15,039 nt of DNA from Fidelibacterota bacterium (lineage in GTDB: Bacteria; Fidelibacterota; UBA2242). The position numbers were made by a program, and so were the translations under genes. Each line of letters opens with the position of its first letter. Within the stretch, counting starts at the first letter, position 1. This document shows, one piece after another, positions 14,444 to 15,039 of this stretch. The notes beneath the pieces were generated by a model. The model was not told the DNA's origin. It did no database searches and was given only the letters and a program-made list of their open reading frames with translations. The stretch is from contig DPVY01000244.1 in NCBI GenBank assembly GCA_003527965.1, forward strand, positions 1 through 15,039. The letters run 5' to 3'.

Positions 14444-15039
14444 TCTGAATGCTCCTCAATTATCTCAAATAATTCAATCAAACGGTTCAGGTCTTCATGA
14501 GAATAGAATTCTATCTCGATTTTACCCTTGCCGGCGCCTTTGATTTTTACCCGGGAGCCAATAATGTGCATGAGCTTTTCTTCGATTGGCTTATAGGGAT
14601 TAGCGATGTGCTGGTTCTGGCTGGGAACTGATTTTTGTTTGACCGGATTAATGTTTTTGACCAGCGCTTCGACAGCCCGCACACTGAGATCGTCCCGTTT
14701 TATCCGACGCCACAGATTAATTTGCTGATCCTCATTTTCTATAGACAAGATCGGACGAGCGTGCCCGGGAGCCAACTTTTGGTCTCTTAAATCCCGTAAT
14801 ATTTCCCGGGGAAGATTGAGTAAACGTAAGGAGTTAGTAATTGTAGAGCGTTCTTTCCCGACTTTTTTGGCGATTTCTTCATGGGAAAGATCGAATGTAT
14901 TACTTAACAGATAAAAGGCTTCGGCTTCTTCAACGGGATTCAGATTTTCACGCTGAAGATTTTCGATGAGTGCCAGCTCCATCATTTCCACGTCACTGGA
15001 AATGGACAATATATACGCCGGGATGCCTTTTAATCCCAG
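14440..15039 (-). CDS. parB: Chromosome-partitioning protein ParB (N-terminus outside the window)
   Basis: C-terminal two-thirds of a ParB/Spo0J protein, the CTP-dependent clamp that loads at parS and works with ParA in chromosome segregation. The frame stays open to the window edge (LGLKGIPAYIL precedes the MELALIENLQRENLNPVEEA motif), so the TTG at 15009 is an internal Leu codon, not a start. Visible parts are the end of the N-terminal nuclease-like CTP domain (ENLQR box), the helix-turn-helix parS-reading region (LSHEEIAKKVGKERSTITNSLRLL), and a C-terminal dimerisation segment ending in HEDLNRLIELFEII. The first CTP-binding box (GERR type) and any parA lie beyond the edge. It is cotranscribed with the M23 peptidase and bactofilin. 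I saw no parS-like 16-mer in the window. Confidence 0.93.
   Translation of the reverse strand: MGLKGIPAYILSISSDVEMMELALIENLQRENLNPVEEAEAFYLLSNTFDLSHEEIAKKVGKERSTITNSLRLLNLPREILRDLRDQKLAPGHARPILSIENEDQQINLWRRIKRDDLSVRAVEALVKNINPVKQKSVPSQNQHIANPYKPIEEKLMHIIGSRVKIKGAGKGKIEIEFYSHEDLNRLIELFEIIEEHSD

Noticed and set aside
14440..15009. ParB starting at TTG at 15007-15009
   Set aside because: The codon is an internal Leu; upstream codons continue typical ParB sequence to the window edge.

Overview
This 15 kb window appears to be chromosomal DNA from an uncultured or little-studied anaerobic Gram-negative bacterium. The outer-membrane style of the 947-residue protein, the bactofilin/M23 pair and the O-antigen ligase point to a diderm. 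The ferredoxin-dependent 2-oxoacid oxidoreductase points to anaerobic amino-acid metabolism. The mix fits the FCB superphylum and neighbouring candidate phyla, but this is an impression from protein style, not a placement. Except for the first gene, every gene lies on the minus strand.

Left edge (3-1475, plus strand): the 3' part of a very AT-rich gene for a multi-spanning O-antigen ligase/polymerase-type protein with a C-terminal TPR domain. It converges on the rest of the window and differs sharply in base composition, as expected at the edge of a polysaccharide cluster. Next (1611-4454, minus) is a secreted or outer-membrane protein with an HExxH metallopeptidase-like domain, a TolB/WD40-like propeller and a probable C-terminal beta-barrel. 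A 341-bp gap (4455-4795) holds two perfect palindromes that look like an interspersed repeat, plus a strong terminator.

Middle (4796-8850, minus): a compact four-gene operon read in the order class I aminotransferase, two-cluster ferredoxin with a zinc ribbon, alpha subunit, fused beta-gamma subunit. Together these would transaminate amino acids (probably branched-chain or aromatic) and oxidatively decarboxylate the 2-oxo acid to acyl-CoA with reduction of ferredoxin. A candidate promoter and a leader with competing hairpins lie upstream.

Then come aspS (aspartyl-tRNA synthetase) and, 19 bp upstream of it, a CPA2 cation/proton antiporter fused to a PTS EIIA-type domain.

Right edge (13270-15039, minus): parB (cut by the window edge), an M23 peptidase with a TTG start overlapping the parB stop, and a bactofilin 7 bp further on. 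This links chromosome segregation, cell-wall remodelling and a cytoskeletal polymer in one transcription unit.

The most unusual items are the beta-gamma fused oxidoreductase with its zinc-ribbon ferredoxin, the parB-M23-bactofilin coupling, the metallopeptidase-propeller-barrel protein, and the antiporter-EIIA fusion with an unassigned middle domain. I saw no tRNA, rRNA, CRISPR array, transposase or phage gene.
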